Assembly (NCBI RefSeq): GCF_023630205.1
Contig: NZ_JALPRR010000005.1
Coordinates: 123,722-187,721 of the forward strand
Direction of reading: 5' to 3'
From: Pontibacter ruber
GTDB lineage: Bacteria; Bacteroidota; Bacteroidia; Cytophagales; Hymenobacteraceae
Length of the DNA stretch: 64,000 nucleotides
The notes under the pieces were generated by a model that was given only the letters and a program-made list of their open reading frames with translations, was not told the origin of the DNA and did no database searches. Within the stretch, counting starts at the first letter, position 1. Each line of letters begins with the position of its first letter. Below are positions 1-8,780 of the stretch, piece by piece. Made by a program: the position numbers and the translations under genes.

Positions 1-807
1 GACATTTACCGCAAAGAGCAGGAGTTGCTGGCAGCAGGTAAAGGCGAAAACGAAGCCATGCTGGGTGCCGCCCGCGAGTTTGCCGTAGAGTGCGCCATAC
101 TTAAAGTGGAAGGTTCTGAGGTACTCGACTACGTGGTAGACGAAGGCGTTCAGATCTACGGAGGCTACGGCTTCTCGGCAGATTACCCAATGGACCGTGC
201 GTACCGCGACTCCCGCATTAACCGCATTTTCGAAGGTACCAACGAGATCAACCGCATGCTGACCGTGGACATGATCCTGAAGAAAGCCATGAACGGCGAA
301 CTCGACCTGATGGGACCGGCGCAGGCGGTGCAGCAGGAGTTAATGGCAATTCCGGATTTCGGCTCAGAGGAAGAAGGCCTGTTTGCTGCCGAGCACAAGG
401 CGATTCGTAACCTGAAGAAAGCCATCCTGATGGTAGCGGGCACAGCGGTGCAGAAATATATGGCTTCGCTGGCTAAAGAGCAGGAGATCCTGATGAACAT
501 CGCTGACATGGCCATCAAAACCTACGTGGCAGAATCAACGCTGCTGCGCGTGGAAAAACTGGTAGGAATGCGCGGCGAAGAGGCCGTTGCCAACCAGATC
601 GACATGGTGCGCGTGGTGGTGAACGATGCTACAGATATTGCCTTCAAAGCAGGTAAAGAAGCGATTGCAGCCATGGCAGAAGGCGACGAGCAGCGCCTGT
701 TGTTCATGGGCCTGAAGCGCTTTACTAAAAAAGATCTGTACAATACCAAAGAGGCTCGCCGCCGCATAGCAACTGCTATGATCGAGGCAAATGAGTTCGT
801 TTATTAA
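1..807 (+). CDS. acyl-CoA dehydrogenase, C-terminal part (cut by window edge)
   Basis: The reading frame is open from base 1, so the gene starts outside the window; 268 residues are visible. It would oxidise acyl-CoA to trans-2-enoyl-CoA with FAD in fatty acid beta-oxidation. The segment YGGYGF followed by FEGTNEINR is the C-terminal signature of the family; by alignment with medium-chain enzymes the Glu of FEGT is the catalytic base. About 180 residues follow this motif, more than in short- or medium-chain enzymes, which suggests the long FadE/VLCAD-like form of about 600 residues. A terminator follows 25 bases after the stop. Family assignment is firm; chain-length preference is not readable. 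Confidence 0.93.
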   Translation, partial: DIYRKEQELLAAGKGENEAMLGAAREFAVECAILKVEGSEVLDYVVDEGVQIYGGYGFSADYPMDRAYRDSRINRIFEGTNEINRMLTVDMILKKAMNGELDLMGPAQAVQQELMAIPDFGSEEEGLFAAEHKAIRNLKKAILMVAGTAVQKYMASLAKEQEILMNIADMAIKTYVAESTLLRVEKLVGMRGEEAVANQIDMVRVVVNDATDIAFKAGKEAIAAMAEGDEQRLLFMGLKRFTKKDLYNTKEARRRIATAMIEANEFVY

Positions 808-831
808 TTTCTGACAATTCGACCATACTTG

Positions 832-866
832 GAAAGGCTGTCTCTGCAGGAGATAGCCTTTTTTTA
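832..866 (+). terminator. terminator after acyl-CoA dehydrogenase
   Basis: An AAAGGCTGTCTC arm pairs with GAGATAGCCTTT across a short loop (one G-T pair) and runs into seven T. It closes the acyl-CoA dehydrogenase transcript. Confidence 0.85.
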
Positions 867-1020
867 GTACAACTCAGGTGTGGCTCTTGGAGTATATTAG
901 CCATACCTATTTATTCGCACTATATATTTTGTACTATATATTGCTTATACTTACTTATTTTACCGTAATCAATCAGCAGAATCTCGTATGCTTATTAAAG
1001 AGCAGGAATAACCGGAGGGT

Positions 1021-1749
1021 ATGAAGGCAACATGTATAATACCTTGCTATAACGAAGGGGAGCGCATTGCGCAGGTTTTAGAAGTTATTACCAAAGTAAG
1101 AGGTATAACGCAGATCGTTTGCGTAGATGATGGCTCTACTGATGGGACCGCTGACTACATCGAAACCTACTGGCCTGAGGTTCAGCTTGTGCGCATGCCG
1201 TACAACCAGGGTAAGGCTGCAGCAATCGGTCATGGGGTAAAAGCCGTCGAAAATGAGCTCGTGTTGCTGATGGATGCCGACCTGCAGGAGCTGAAGCGCG
1301 AAGAGATAGAGCACGCCATCGATTCTTTCAGACTACATCCGGCAATCGACATGATCATACTTCGGCGCATCAACTCTCCGTGGTTTGTGCGCTGGTACCG
1401 CAGCGATATCCTGCTATCAGGCGAGCGGCTGCTGCGGAAGTCAGATCTGGAGCAGGTAATGCAGTCGAAAATGAAGCGCTACCAGTTAGAAGTAGCCATC
1501 AACCGCTACATGCTGAAAAACAAAAAAATAGTACGCTGGATGCCGTGGTCTGCCATGAACACCTATAAAGTAGACAAGCTTGGCATTCTAGACGGCTCTA
1601 AAAAGGAGTTCAAGATGTATGTGGAGATCGTATCGTTTGTGGGCTTTACGCACATGATGGTGCAGCTCGCCTCCTTTACCAAACGGCTCCACTATAAACC
1701 AGAAAGCGCGGCTTACAGGCCACGCTCTCTCAAAAGTCTTGAGTTGTAA
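1021..1749 (+). CDS. family 2 glycosyltransferase
   Basis: Transfers a sugar from a nucleotide-sugar donor to an unidentified acceptor. The 242-residue protein opens with the GT-A fold signature IIPCYNEGERI (residues 6-16), then VDDGSTDGT (35-43) and MDADLQ (84-89), whose acidic residues would bind the metal and nucleotide. It has no membrane segment and no signal peptide, so it is cytosolic or peripheral; it resembles the dolichol-phosphate-mannose-synthase-like group, without the C-terminal membrane helices some carry. The ATG at 1021 is preceded by GGAGGG, a good ribosome site. It stands alone, convergent with the next gene only 9 bases away, so context does not name the substrate. Confidence 0.88.
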   Translation: MKATCIIPCYNEGERIAQVLEVITKVRGITQIVCVDDGSTDGTADYIETYWPEVQLVRMPYNQGKAAAIGHGVKAVENELVLLMDADLQELKREEIEHAIDSFRLHPAIDMIILRRINSPWFVRWYRSDILLSGERLLRKSDLEQVMQSKMKRYQLEVAINRYMLKNKKIVRWMPWSAMNTYKVDKLGILDGSKKEFKMYVEIVSFVGFTHMMVQLASFTKRLHYKPESAAYRPRSLKSLEL

Positions 1750-1758
1750 GTACAAGGT

Positions 1759-3222
1759 TTACTTCAGGGCAAGGCGTACCAGTTGCAGGCTGTTTGCCTT
1801 CTTGGATGGGCGCACCACTGTTACCATGCTTTTAGGGCTCAGCCATGCAGTGAAGTCCTTTACATAAGCGATATTCTTGTCGTTCACCACATTCAGGCCA
1901 ATGGCTTTAGGGGCTTCGGCTTTGCCATCGCTGGTGTTTATGCGGCGCAAGTATAAATCATACTTGCCGTTCAGCTCTTCCAGCGTCAACAGGTTCAGGG
2001 TGTTCTCATTCAGGTTATATTTGTAGGAAATGCCGGAAAATGCCTCGTCAGCCGGTGCTTTCTGGTGCTTCATCAGCACAGAGTTCCAGGAGGTGCCCAT
2101 ATACTCGTTGTAAGCGAACAGGTGCAGTTCGCGGGCAAAGTATGGGGAGTTCTCTCCGCCTTCCAGATACTTCTTCTCGGCTATCACCACCAGTTTCTTC
2201 TCCGGGGTAAGTATAAGGTCTGACAGGTAGATGTCTTCCAGGCGGGCTGGTTTGGTGCCGTTGCTTTTATCCAGGGCATTTACGCTGGCCAGGTAGTCTG
2301 GCGTGAACAAAAACTCTTCGGCAAACACCATGTCCTTGGCTTCAAAGTCGAACTTAACTGTTTTGAGGCTGTGGTACTGGCCTGTCTTTTCGTCTGCAGT
2401 CAGCACTGCCCCATAAAGTTCGCCGTTTGGCATCAGGGTGTTCTTGCTGTCCATGATGTATACTTTCTTGCCGTTAAAAATACCACCCACCAGCACCGAC
2501 ATTACCTGTGCCTGCTGGTCTTTCAGGTTGTACTGGCGAACGGTTAGCCTGTTCATGTTGTCGGAGATCAGGCTGATGTACTGCTCACCTGCGTTGCTTA
2601 GCTGCACATCCGCAGAAAGTATTCCTTTCACATCGCTCAGATTGTAGTTAGTGTCTTTAAGCTTGGTCAGGTTGCCATCGTACAGAGCGCCGCTGATGGT
2701 GCGTAGCTGCTTTCCTGCATCCGTCTGGTAGCGATAGGCCAGCAGCTTAGAACCGTCGGCAGAGGCGGCTACACCGGCTCTGCGCGCTTTGGATGGGGCT
2801 TCCAGTAAAAGGGCAGGCTCCTTTACTGCTCCGGTTTTAAGATCGATGCGGTGGCCGTACAGTTGCTGCGAACCCTGTCCGTTGTCGCGGTGGGTAACTA
2901 CAATAGCTGCCTCGGGGCTGGCTACGAACTTCTCCAGCGTTTCTTTCCCTGTCAGTGGAATGGTGGCACTCCAGGCTTTTTTAAGATCAGCGCTATACTT
3001 TACCACCGCATATTCGTTGTCTGCCAGGCGGCTGAGTATGATAAACTCATTGTCGCTGAGCTGAATGCTTTTCTGGGTAATACGCTGGTTGTAACGGTCA
3101 TCCGAGTTATCCGGCAGGTACGTGAAGGGCACAGTGGCCTTCGTTTTTGACTGCGCCTGTGCAGCGCCGATGTTCCATAGCAGGGTTGCCAGCAGAAGAG
3201 GCAGGAAGTATAATTTTCTCAC
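1759..3222 (-). CDS. secreted protein of unknown function (487 aa)
   Basis: I do not recognise the family. The protein starts with a clear signal peptide: basic MRK, a hydrophobic stretch, then cleavage near AQA-QS, so it is exported to the periplasm or beyond. The rest alternates short beta-strand-like stretches with lysine-rich turns (for example DNEFIILSRLADNEYAVVKY), a pattern common in beta-propeller or beta-sandwich proteins, but no named repeat is evident. There is no lipobox and no T9SS C-terminal sorting domain. It ends 9 bases from the convergent glycosyltransferase and no terminator is visible between them. Presence as a real gene is well supported by the signal peptide and length. 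Confidence 0.85.
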   Translation of the reverse strand: MRKLYFLPLLLATLLWNIGAAQAQSKTKATVPFTYLPDNSDDRYNQRITQKSIQLSDNEFIILSRLADNEYAVVKYSADLKKAWSATIPLTGKETLEKFVASPEAAIVVTHRDNGQGSQQLYGHRIDLKTGAVKEPALLLEAPSKARRAGVAASADGSKLLAYRYQTDAGKQLRTISGALYDGNLTKLKDTNYNLSDVKGILSADVQLSNAGEQYISLISDNMNRLTVRQYNLKDQQAQVMSVLVGGIFNGKKVYIMDSKNTLMPNGELYGAVLTADEKTGQYHSLKTVKFDFEAKDMVFAEEFLFTPDYLASVNALDKSNGTKPARLEDIYLSDLILTPEKKLVVIAEKKYLEGGENSPYFARELHLFAYNEYMGTSWNSVLMKHQKAPADEAFSGISYKYNLNENTLNLLTLEELNGKYDLYLRRINTSDGKAEAPKAIGLNVVNDKNIAYVKDFTAWLSPKSMVTVVRPSKKANSLQLVRLALK

Positions 3223-3560
3223 GAGTAAAGTTAGTTTGTTTTAATAACTGAAATGGTACAATATAACCGCAATTTAAAGTATAAATTGTAAGGTTGGTTG
3301 TTCTTTTTCAGACAAATATATAGCACAGAATGTAATGCTGTTTCTCTTAGGTCTTGTAATTGATGCAGACGGTTTAGGCCTGTCATTCTAACTCTGATAT
3401 ATAAAAATATACATAACGAGGTGTAAAATTTCTACATACGGTTTTATGACTTATTAAACAGAGAATCAGGAGGTTGGCGTAAAAGCCTAGTGCTGCCGTA
3501 ACTTGTGCCTTTAGCAGGGAGTACACCTAAGCGGAGATTGTAAGGGAGGATATTGTTATT
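3223..3560. other. 338-base gap without a gene
   Basis: AT-rich leader region between divergent genes. It holds the -7 candidate at 3313-3320 and one AAGTATA copy near 3276. I see no RNA gene in it. Confidence 0.6.
3313..3320 (-). promoter_or_regulatory. candidate -7 box for the 487-aa secreted protein
   Basis: Minus strand TATATTTG fits TAnnTTTG about 90 bases before the start codon at 3222. No TTG at the -33 spacing is visible. Confidence 0.35.
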
Positions 3561-3773
3561 ATGAAATTTTTACTCAAGATTTTTGTTTTCATGGCCATCA
3601 TTTTAATCAGCAAGTTTTATAAAGAGGAACCTGCAAAAGAAGCCATACCGGAAACAACCCACCAACAAAATGCTGCGCTTGTACATTACCTGCACCAGAC
3701 AGATAGTACCACCACCGCTACCGCCCAACAGGGCGTGAAGGAGGAAGAGAAGCTAAGTGAAGTATACAACTAA
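3561..3773 (+). CDS. small membrane-anchored or secreted protein (70 aa)
   Basis: Not recognised. A 70-residue protein with one N-terminal hydrophobic helix (FLLKIFVFMAIILI, about residues 3-16), either a signal anchor or an uncleaved signal, followed by a hydrophilic tail rich in Glu, Thr and Gln. The ATG is preceded by GGGAGG at 3545-3550, a better ribosome site than most genes here have, which supports translation. It lies alone between the secreted protein and recG, convergent with recG with 29 bases between stops. It could be lineage-specific. Confidence 0.55.
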   Translation: MKFLLKIFVFMAIILISKFYKEEPAKEAIPETTHQQNAALVHYLHQTDSTTTATAQQGVKEEEKLSEVYN

Positions 3774-3802
3774 TCCAGAGTCAGGAAAACTGTGTAGATG
3801 CT

Positions 3803-5896
3803 TTAGCTGATGCGGCTCCAGTTGATGGTATTGGCACTCAGCGACTGGATGTGACGGCGGATGTTCTGGTTTTCCGGTTTTTCGAGCTGCGCATCCGCTT
3901 CCAGTACGCGCTGTGCCGCAGCCCGCGCTTCCTGAAGTATAGGTGCGTCTTTAGAAAGATCTGCGATCAGTAGGTCCAGCACACCGCTTTGCTGCGTACC
4001 CATCAGGTCTCCCGGTCCGCGGAGTTTCAGGTCGATATCAGCAATCTCGAAGCCGTTGTTGGTGCGCACCATGGTTTCGAGCCTTGTTTTACTGTCTTTG
4101 CTCAGCTTGTAGCCAGTCATTAGGATACAGTAGCTTTGCTCGGCGCCTCGGCCTACGCGCCCACGCAACTGGTGCAGCTGCGACAAACCAAACCGTTCAG
4201 CACTTTCAATAATCATCACGGAAGCGTTCGGCACGTTCACGCCTACTTCGATTACGGTGGTAGCAACCATGATCTGCGTCTCGTTCTTGACGAAACGCTG
4301 CATTTCGTAATCCTTATCCTGAGGCTTCAGCTTGCCGTGCACCATACTTACCTGGTACTCCGGGAAAGCCCTCCGTATACTTTCGTAGCCATCTGTCAGG
4401 TCCTTGTAATCCATACCTTCCGATTCCTCGATGAGCGGGTATACGATGTATACCTGGCGGCCCAGTTTGATCTGATCGCGCACGAACTGGAACACGCGCA
4501 GGCGGTGGCTGTCGAAACGATGTACCGTCACGATCTCTTTACGGCCTGCTGGCATCTCATCTATCACCGACACATCCAGATCTCCATAAAGCGTCATGGC
4601 CAGCGTGCGGGGGATAGGTGTGGCCGTCATTACGAGCACATGCGGGATGACACGCGGGTTCTTGCGCCATAGTTTGGAGCGCTGCTCTACACCGAAGCGG
4701 TGCTGCTCGTCCACAATGCAAAGGCCCAGGTTCTGAAACTGCACCACATCTTCGAGCAAGGCATGCGTACCCACGATCATTTTCATCTCACCGGAGCGCA
4801 ACTGCTCGTGCAGTTCCTTCCGGTCCTTTGTCTTGGTAGAGCCGGTAAGCTTGCCAATATTTATACCTAAGCGATCCGCAAAAGCCTTCAGACCTACATA
4901 ATGCTGATCTGCCAGAATTTCGGTAGGAGCCATCAGCACCGATTGCGCCCCGTTGTCGGCCGCGATCAGCATGGTGATGAAGGCCACAATGGTTTTGCCC
5001 GAACCCACATCGCCCTGCAGCAGACGGTTCATCTGTTTGCCGGCCGTCAGGTCTTTATGAATCTCCTTGATAACCCGCTTCTGCGCGCCTGTAAGGTCGA
5101 AGGTCATGTGGTTTTTGTAGAACTCCGTTACCGTTGGCACCTGCTTAAACACCTGGCCTGCCAGGTCGGCACGGCGTACCGTTTTCTGGCGCAGCAGGCG
5201 CAGCTGTATGTAAAAAAGCTCCTCAAACTTCAGCCGGAACTTGGCAGCATTATACTTCTCAACCGACTCCGGAAAGTGAATGTTGATCAGCGCATCGCGC
5301 TTGTTCATCAGGCGGTAATGGTCGATCAGCTCCGGCGAAAGCGTTTCGTGTATGTTTGGCGCGGCCACTTTGATCAGCATTTCCATCATTTTCATAATGG
5401 TTTTGCTCTCGATGCGGTGCGCCTTCAGTTTCTCGGTGGTATGGTAAACCGGCTGCAGGAAGGCGTTGGTCTGTTTTACCTCACTTAGCTCTTCCAGCTC
5501 CGGGTGCGCCATGCTGAACTTGCCGTTGAACTCGGTAGGCTTGCCGAACACAATGTACTCGGTGTGGTTCTTTACCGATTTTTCCATCCACTTCACTCCT
5601 TTAAACCATACCAGTTCCATTTCACCGGTTTCGTCTATGAGTCTTGCCGCCAGGCGCTGTTTCCGTCCTTCTCCTAAAAGTTCTTTGCCTTTGATGGTAC
5701 CCTTCACCTGCACGTAAGGCAGCGACTCGTCCATCTCAGCTATTTTGTAAAACTGCGTGCGGTCGAGGTAGCGGAAAGGGTAGTGCTGGATCAGATCGCC
5801 GTAGGTATAGATGTTAAGCTCCTTCTGCAGCAGCTCGGCACGCTGCGGCCCTACCCCTTTCAGGAATTCTATTTTGGTATGGAAGAAGTTGCTCAC
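3803..5896 (-). CDS. recG: ATP-dependent DNA helicase RecG
   Basis: Branch-migrating helicase that remodels stalled replication forks and Holliday junctions. The 697-residue length is typical. The N-terminal wedge/OB domain (about 1-250) is followed by the helicase core: Walker A GDVGSGKT near residue 300, PTEILADQH, the Walker B variant DEQHRFGVEQR, motif III TATPIPRTLAMT, and the C-terminal helicase domain with RGRVGRG. These motifs separate it from Mfd and PriA. Transcribed on the minus strand, last in the direction of transcription before a convergent small gene. A -7 candidate lies about 120 bases upstream. Confidence 0.97.
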   Translation of the reverse strand: MSNFFHTKIEFLKGVGPQRAELLQKELNIYTYGDLIQHYPFRYLDRTQFYKIAEMDESLPYVQVKGTIKGKELLGEGRKQRLAARLIDETGEMELVWFKGVKWMEKSVKNHTEYIVFGKPTEFNGKFSMAHPELEELSEVKQTNAFLQPVYHTTEKLKAHRIESKTIMKMMEMLIKVAAPNIHETLSPELIDHYRLMNKRDALINIHFPESVEKYNAAKFRLKFEELFYIQLRLLRQKTVRRADLAGQVFKQVPTVTEFYKNHMTFDLTGAQKRVIKEIHKDLTAGKQMNRLLQGDVGSGKTIVAFITMLIAADNGAQSVLMAPTEILADQHYVGLKAFADRLGINIGKLTGSTKTKDRKELHEQLRSGEMKMIVGTHALLEDVVQFQNLGLCIVDEQHRFGVEQRSKLWRKNPRVIPHVLVMTATPIPRTLAMTLYGDLDVSVIDEMPAGRKEIVTVHRFDSHRLRVFQFVRDQIKLGRQVYIVYPLIEESEGMDYKDLTDGYESIRRAFPEYQVSMVHGKLKPQDKDYEMQRFVKNETQIMVATTVIEVGVNVPNASVMIIESAERFGLSQLHQLRGRVGRGAEQSYCILMTGYKLSKDSKTRLETMVRTNNGFEIADIDLKLRGPGDLMGTQQSGVLDLLIADLSKDAPILQEARAAAQRVLEADAQLEKPENQNIRRHIQSLSANTINWSRIS

Positions 5897-6016
5897 GCCT
5901 TTGGCGAATTAAGAATTAGTGCAAATATGCCTTTTAAAGTATAAGTGGCCGCTGAAGCTGATGTTAAACAACTTGTTTATCGGGCAAAGTATACTTGAAG
6001 CACGCTTTACAAGATA

Positions 6017-6024
6017 CAAAAATA
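6017..6024 (-). promoter_or_regulatory. candidate -7 box for recG
   Basis: Minus strand TATTTTTG fits TAnnTTTG. It abuts the terminator hairpin at 6028-6064 that isolates recG from gldD. No clear -33 TTG. Confidence 0.4.
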
Positions 6025-6027
6025 AGC

Positions 6028-6064
6028 AAAAGCCCCGACAGGTGTAAATGCTGCCGGGGCTTTA
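6028..6064. terminator. strong hairpin between gldD and recG
   Basis: AAAGCCCCGACA pairs with TGCCGGGGCTTT (one mismatch) and is A/T flanked on both sides. A TATACTT motif copy follows directly. Confidence 0.75.
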
Positions 6065-6157
6065 TACTTGGTTTCTTTGGAGTTGTTGGTGAAAAACACC
6101 AACCACGGCGGGAAGGTCACCTGGAATATACTTTGCTAGCACTCTTCTGTAAAAACA

Positions 6158-6189
6158 AAAAGACCTGAGGCTTTACCTGCAGGTCTTTT
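6158..6189 (-). terminator. terminator after gldD
   Basis: AAAAGACCTG pairs with CAGGTCTTTT about 30 bases past the gldD stop, giving a T tract on the minus strand. Confidence 0.75.
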
Positions 6190-6220
6190 GTCCTTTGTCA
6201 AAATGTCTTTTGTTCAGAGA

Positions 6221-6841
6221 CTACTTTTTATCCTTCCACTTCAGCGTGTTCAGCAGGTGGATGATGTCCTTCTTTACATACTCGATTACCGGTGCCAGCG
6301 AATCGTTCTGGGTAGCGGTTTTAAAGTATAAAGCGCCCCGAAAGAAATGCGTGGTGGTGTCCGTTACATAAAACTGGAACTGGCTGGGTACTTCGCCTTC
6401 CAATTCAAAAACAGAAGCTACATCGCCTTGTGGTGTTTTTATTTCGGCTTCTTCAATAGAATAAGCTTTTACCTGGTGCCGCCCTGTCAGCTTGCGTGCG
6501 TCTTCCACCAGGTCGTTGAAGACCTTCGGATTGTTGTTGATCGCTTTATAGGTCAGTTGCACGTTGGCGCCCAGCGTAGGATAGATAATGGTGATCCAAT
6601 CCGGCTGCGCGATCAGCGATGAGTCCGGACGTACTTTGGCGTACTTGGAGTACTCAAACGTGTACGGATGCTCTTCCTGTAGTGGTTGGTAGGCCGGCGT
6701 GGGCAGGTCTATCCGGTTATATCCTTTTGGTTTCGGCGTGTATTCAGCTCCGCATGCGGCCATGGCTGCTGCCATTCCCAGCCATAAGAACGCTTTCAGA
6801 CCGGTTATGCTTTTGATACTGCTCTTTTTTGTCTGCAACAT
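6221..6841 (-). CDS. gldD: gliding motility lipoprotein GldD
   Basis: Lipoprotein required for gliding and for type IX secretion function in Flavobacterium; its exact step is unknown. The 206-residue protein begins with a lipoprotein signal (KAFLWLGMAAAMAAC, lipid-bearing Cys about residue 29) and continues with the conserved PKPKGYNRIDLP, typical of GldD just after the anchor. The chosen ATG keeps the basic n-region MLQTKKSSIK and makes the gene overlap the end of gldE by 98 bases; the internal Met 23 would destroy the signal. Order mutY-ssb-gldE-gldD is conserved in gliding Bacteroidota. A terminator follows. Confidence 0.93.
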   Translation of the reverse strand: MLQTKKSSIKSITGLKAFLWLGMAAAMAACGAEYTPKPKGYNRIDLPTPAYQPLQEEHPYTFEYSKYAKVRPDSSLIAQPDWITIIYPTLGANVQLTYKAINNNPKVFNDLVEDARKLTGRHQVKAYSIEEAEIKTPQGDVASVFELEGEVPSQFQFYVTDTTTHFFRGALYFKTATQNDSLAPVIEYVKKDIIHLLNTLKWKDKK

Positions 6842-8171
6842 TAATTTTAACTCGTTTTACACGCTTGCTGTCCGCCGACTCGATCGTGAAGTAGTATTGT
6901 TCATAAGTTATACTTTCGCCTACGCGCGGAATCCGGGAGAAAAGTGCCAGCATCAGTCCGGCTACCGTTTCGTTCTCTCCTTTCACCTCGTTAAAAGCAT
7001 CGAAAGGTACCTCTGTTATTTTGCAGAAGTCATGCAGCGAGGTTTTCCCGTCAAAGATAAAAGTATTTTCATCGAGTTGTGAATAGATAATATCGTCATC
7101 GTCATCAAACTCGTCGTTGATCTCGCCTACGATCTCTTCCACAATGTCTTCGAGCGTTAGCAAACCTGTTGTGCCTCCGTATTCATTCACTACAATGGCC
7201 ATGTGCACGTGCTTTTCCTTGAATTCCTGGAAAAGGTCAGCTATACGCTTGGTTTCCGGAACAAAGAAGGGCGCACGCACCAGCTTCTGCCATTCAAAGC
7301 CCGGACCTTCATCCAGATACGGCAACAGGTCCTTGATGTAGAGAATGCCTTCTATCCGGTCGGTGCTTTCTGTATACACCGGCACGCGCGAATAACCCCA
7401 TTTCACAATTTCAGGTAATAGTTCGGGCAGTGTAGATTTCGTGTTGAAAGCAACAACATCGACACGTGGCCGCATGATCTGCCTTACCGTAATGGAGCCG
7501 AAGTTTACAATGCCGCGCAGGATTTTACGCTCTTCCGGCGATGTCCCCTCGTTGGTAAGCGCTGCATCCAGGCTCTGTTGCAGTTCTTCGATGGTATGGC
7601 TATAAGCTCGGGTAGGAAAGCGCCTTTCCATAAAAACACTGATCGATTGCAACAGCCACGACAAAGGGCTAACCATTACCTGCAGCACAGGCAGAAGCGG
7701 AGCCGTACGGCGTGCTATCAGCACGCGGCGCTTGTGGGCGTATACTTTAGGCAACACCTCGCCAAAGAAAACAATAAAGAAGGTTGCTACCAGCATGCAG
7801 GCAACAAGGGGCCACACCGGCAGTGTCGTGCTGCCGAAAAGTTTCCAGGCTACATAGGCAAACAGCGTGATGATTGCGACGTTAATACCGTTGTTGAGGA
7901 TGAGCAGGTTTGTGAGCAACTGGCGCGGGTTCTGTAAAAGCGTAAAAATGGTCTGATCGGTACGCTTGTTACTTTCCCTGCATTTTTCTAAATCTTCGTC
8001 GGTGAGCGAGAAAAAAGCTGCCTCTGCCCCCGAAGCGAGGGCAGAGAGCAGTAATAGTAGGAAGCAGGCAGTAATCGCTGCTAAGTATTCGATCCTGAGT
8101 AATGCTGTTGTGTCATGAAACAGCTGAAGCAAACTATAACTCAGGGGGTCTCCGGAATCTATACTTTCCAA
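6744..8171 (-). CDS. gldE: GldE: CNNM/CBS/CorC-type membrane protein
   Basis: Multi-pass membrane protein of the CNNM family with cytoplasmic CBS pair and CorC/HlyC domain; in Flavobacterium GldE supports GldD and gliding. In order: membrane segments within residues 1-150 (LAAITACFLLLLLSALASGAEAAFFSL is the first), the CBS pair starting at MRPRVDVVAF (about 210) and VPVYTESTDRIEGILYIKD, then a C-terminal domain around FDGKTSLHDFCK. The family includes Mg2+/Co2+ efflux proteins, so ion transport is possible but not shown. It starts 25 bases after ssb and its last 98 bases double as the start of gldD. Confidence 0.92.
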   Translation of the reverse strand: MESIDSGDPLSYSLLQLFHDTTALLRIEYLAAITACFLLLLLSALASGAEAAFFSLTDEDLEKCRESNKRTDQTIFTLLQNPRQLLTNLLILNNGINVAIITLFAYVAWKLFGSTTLPVWPLVACMLVATFFIVFFGEVLPKVYAHKRRVLIARRTAPLLPVLQVMVSPLSWLLQSISVFMERRFPTRAYSHTIEELQQSLDAALTNEGTSPEERKILRGIVNFGSITVRQIMRPRVDVVAFNTKSTLPELLPEIVKWGYSRVPVYTESTDRIEGILYIKDLLPYLDEGPGFEWQKLVRAPFFVPETKRIADLFQEFKEKHVHMAIVVNEYGGTTGLLTLEDIVEEIVGEINDEFDDDDDIIYSQLDENTFIFDGKTSLHDFCKITEVPFDAFNEVKGENETVAGLMLALFSRIPRVGESITYEQYYFTIESADSKRVKRVKINVADKKEQYQKHNRSESVLMAGNGSSHGRMRS

Positions 8172-8196
8172 AATGTATTACTTAAGTTGAAAATAG

Positions 8197-8670
8197 TTAG
8201 AACGGCAAGTCGTCTGGCTCGTCGTTCTGGAAGGCAGAAGATGCGCCTTTGCCAGCAGTTGCTGTGTTGCCTCCGCCACTGTAGCCGCCTGCCGAAGCAG
8301 ATTGCTCCTGGTAGTTGCCACTAGTGCTGCCACCTTCGCCTTTACTGCCCAGCATGGTCATCTGGTCAGCTACAATTTCGGTGCTGTAGCGCTGGTTGCC
8401 TTCCTTGTCCTGGTACTGGCTAGTTCTGATCTTTCCTTCAATAAAGACAGACTGACCTTTTCTGAGGTATTTCTCGGCTACTTCAGCCAGGCCTCTCCAG
8501 AGCACAATGTTATGCCACTCTGTTTTCTCCTGTCGCTGTCCGTTTTTGTCTTTGAAGGTTTCAGAGGTTGCGAGCGGGAAACGGGCTACGGCTACACCGC
8601 CCTCTAAATGACGTACTTCAGGGTCTTTGCCCAGATTTCCGATAAGGATTACTTTGTTTACACTTGCCAT
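8197..8670 (-). CDS. ssb: single-stranded DNA-binding protein
   Basis: Binds and protects single-stranded DNA in replication, recombination and repair. The 157-residue protein has the OB fold in the first ~105 residues (MASVNKVILIGNLGKDPEVR, then WHNIVLWRGLAEVAEKYLRKG), a flexible Gly/Ser-rich linker and the acidic tip DEPDDLPF that recruits partner proteins. It sits 110 bases downstream of mutY and 25 bases upstream of gldE on the same strand. Two hairpins lie between mutY and ssb, so ssb may have its own promoter there, but I find no clear -7 box. Confidence 0.97.
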   Translation of the reverse strand: MASVNKVILIGNLGKDPEVRHLEGGVAVARFPLATSETFKDKNGQRQEKTEWHNIVLWRGLAEVAEKYLRKGQSVFIEGKIRTSQYQDKEGNQRYSTEIVADQMTMLGSKGEGGSTSGNYQEQSASAGGYSGGGNTATAGKGASSAFQNDEPDDLPF

Positions 8671-8706
8671 GTCTTTTTGTCTTTAATATTACGTTTACTT
8701 GTGCTA

Positions 8707-8726
8707 CTCCAACAACCTAGTTGGAG
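8707..8726. other. small inverted repeat upstream of ssb
   Basis: CTCCAAC, six-base loop, GTTGGAG, 37 bases before the ssb start codon on the minus strand. It could be an RNA hairpin in the leader or an operator. Confidence 0.45.
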
Positions 8727-8740
8727 GCAATTATGGCTTA

Positions 8741-8779
8741 CTGAACTACTATAATGCAGCTGCTGCTATAATAGTTCAG
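8741..8779 (-). terminator. terminator-like hairpin after mutY
   Basis: Near-perfect inverted repeat: CTGAACTA and TAGTTCAG outside, GCAG and CTGC inside, one C-A mismatch and a two-base bulge. It begins two bases past the mutY stop. There is no strong T tract, so it may be a processing or attenuation structure. Confidence 0.55.
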
Positions 8780-8780
8780 T

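Larger units (their letters stand above)
5897..6220. other. 324-base recG/gldD gap
   Basis: Holds the two hairpins and the -7 candidate listed separately, plus four copies of AAGTATA/TATACTT including a palindromic AAGTATACTT near 5987. No gene seen. Confidence 0.6.

Noticed and set aside
3474..3507. Promoter for the 70-aa gene (TTG at 3474, TAACTTGT at 3499)
   Set aside because: The -7 box departs from TAnnTTTG in the critical T tract and the spacer is 22 bases; too weak to list.
4136..5488. Long frames antisense to recG (4136-4672, 4901-5488)
   Set aside because: Shadows of recG; amino acid content is what high-GC antisense frames give and no start signals are seen.
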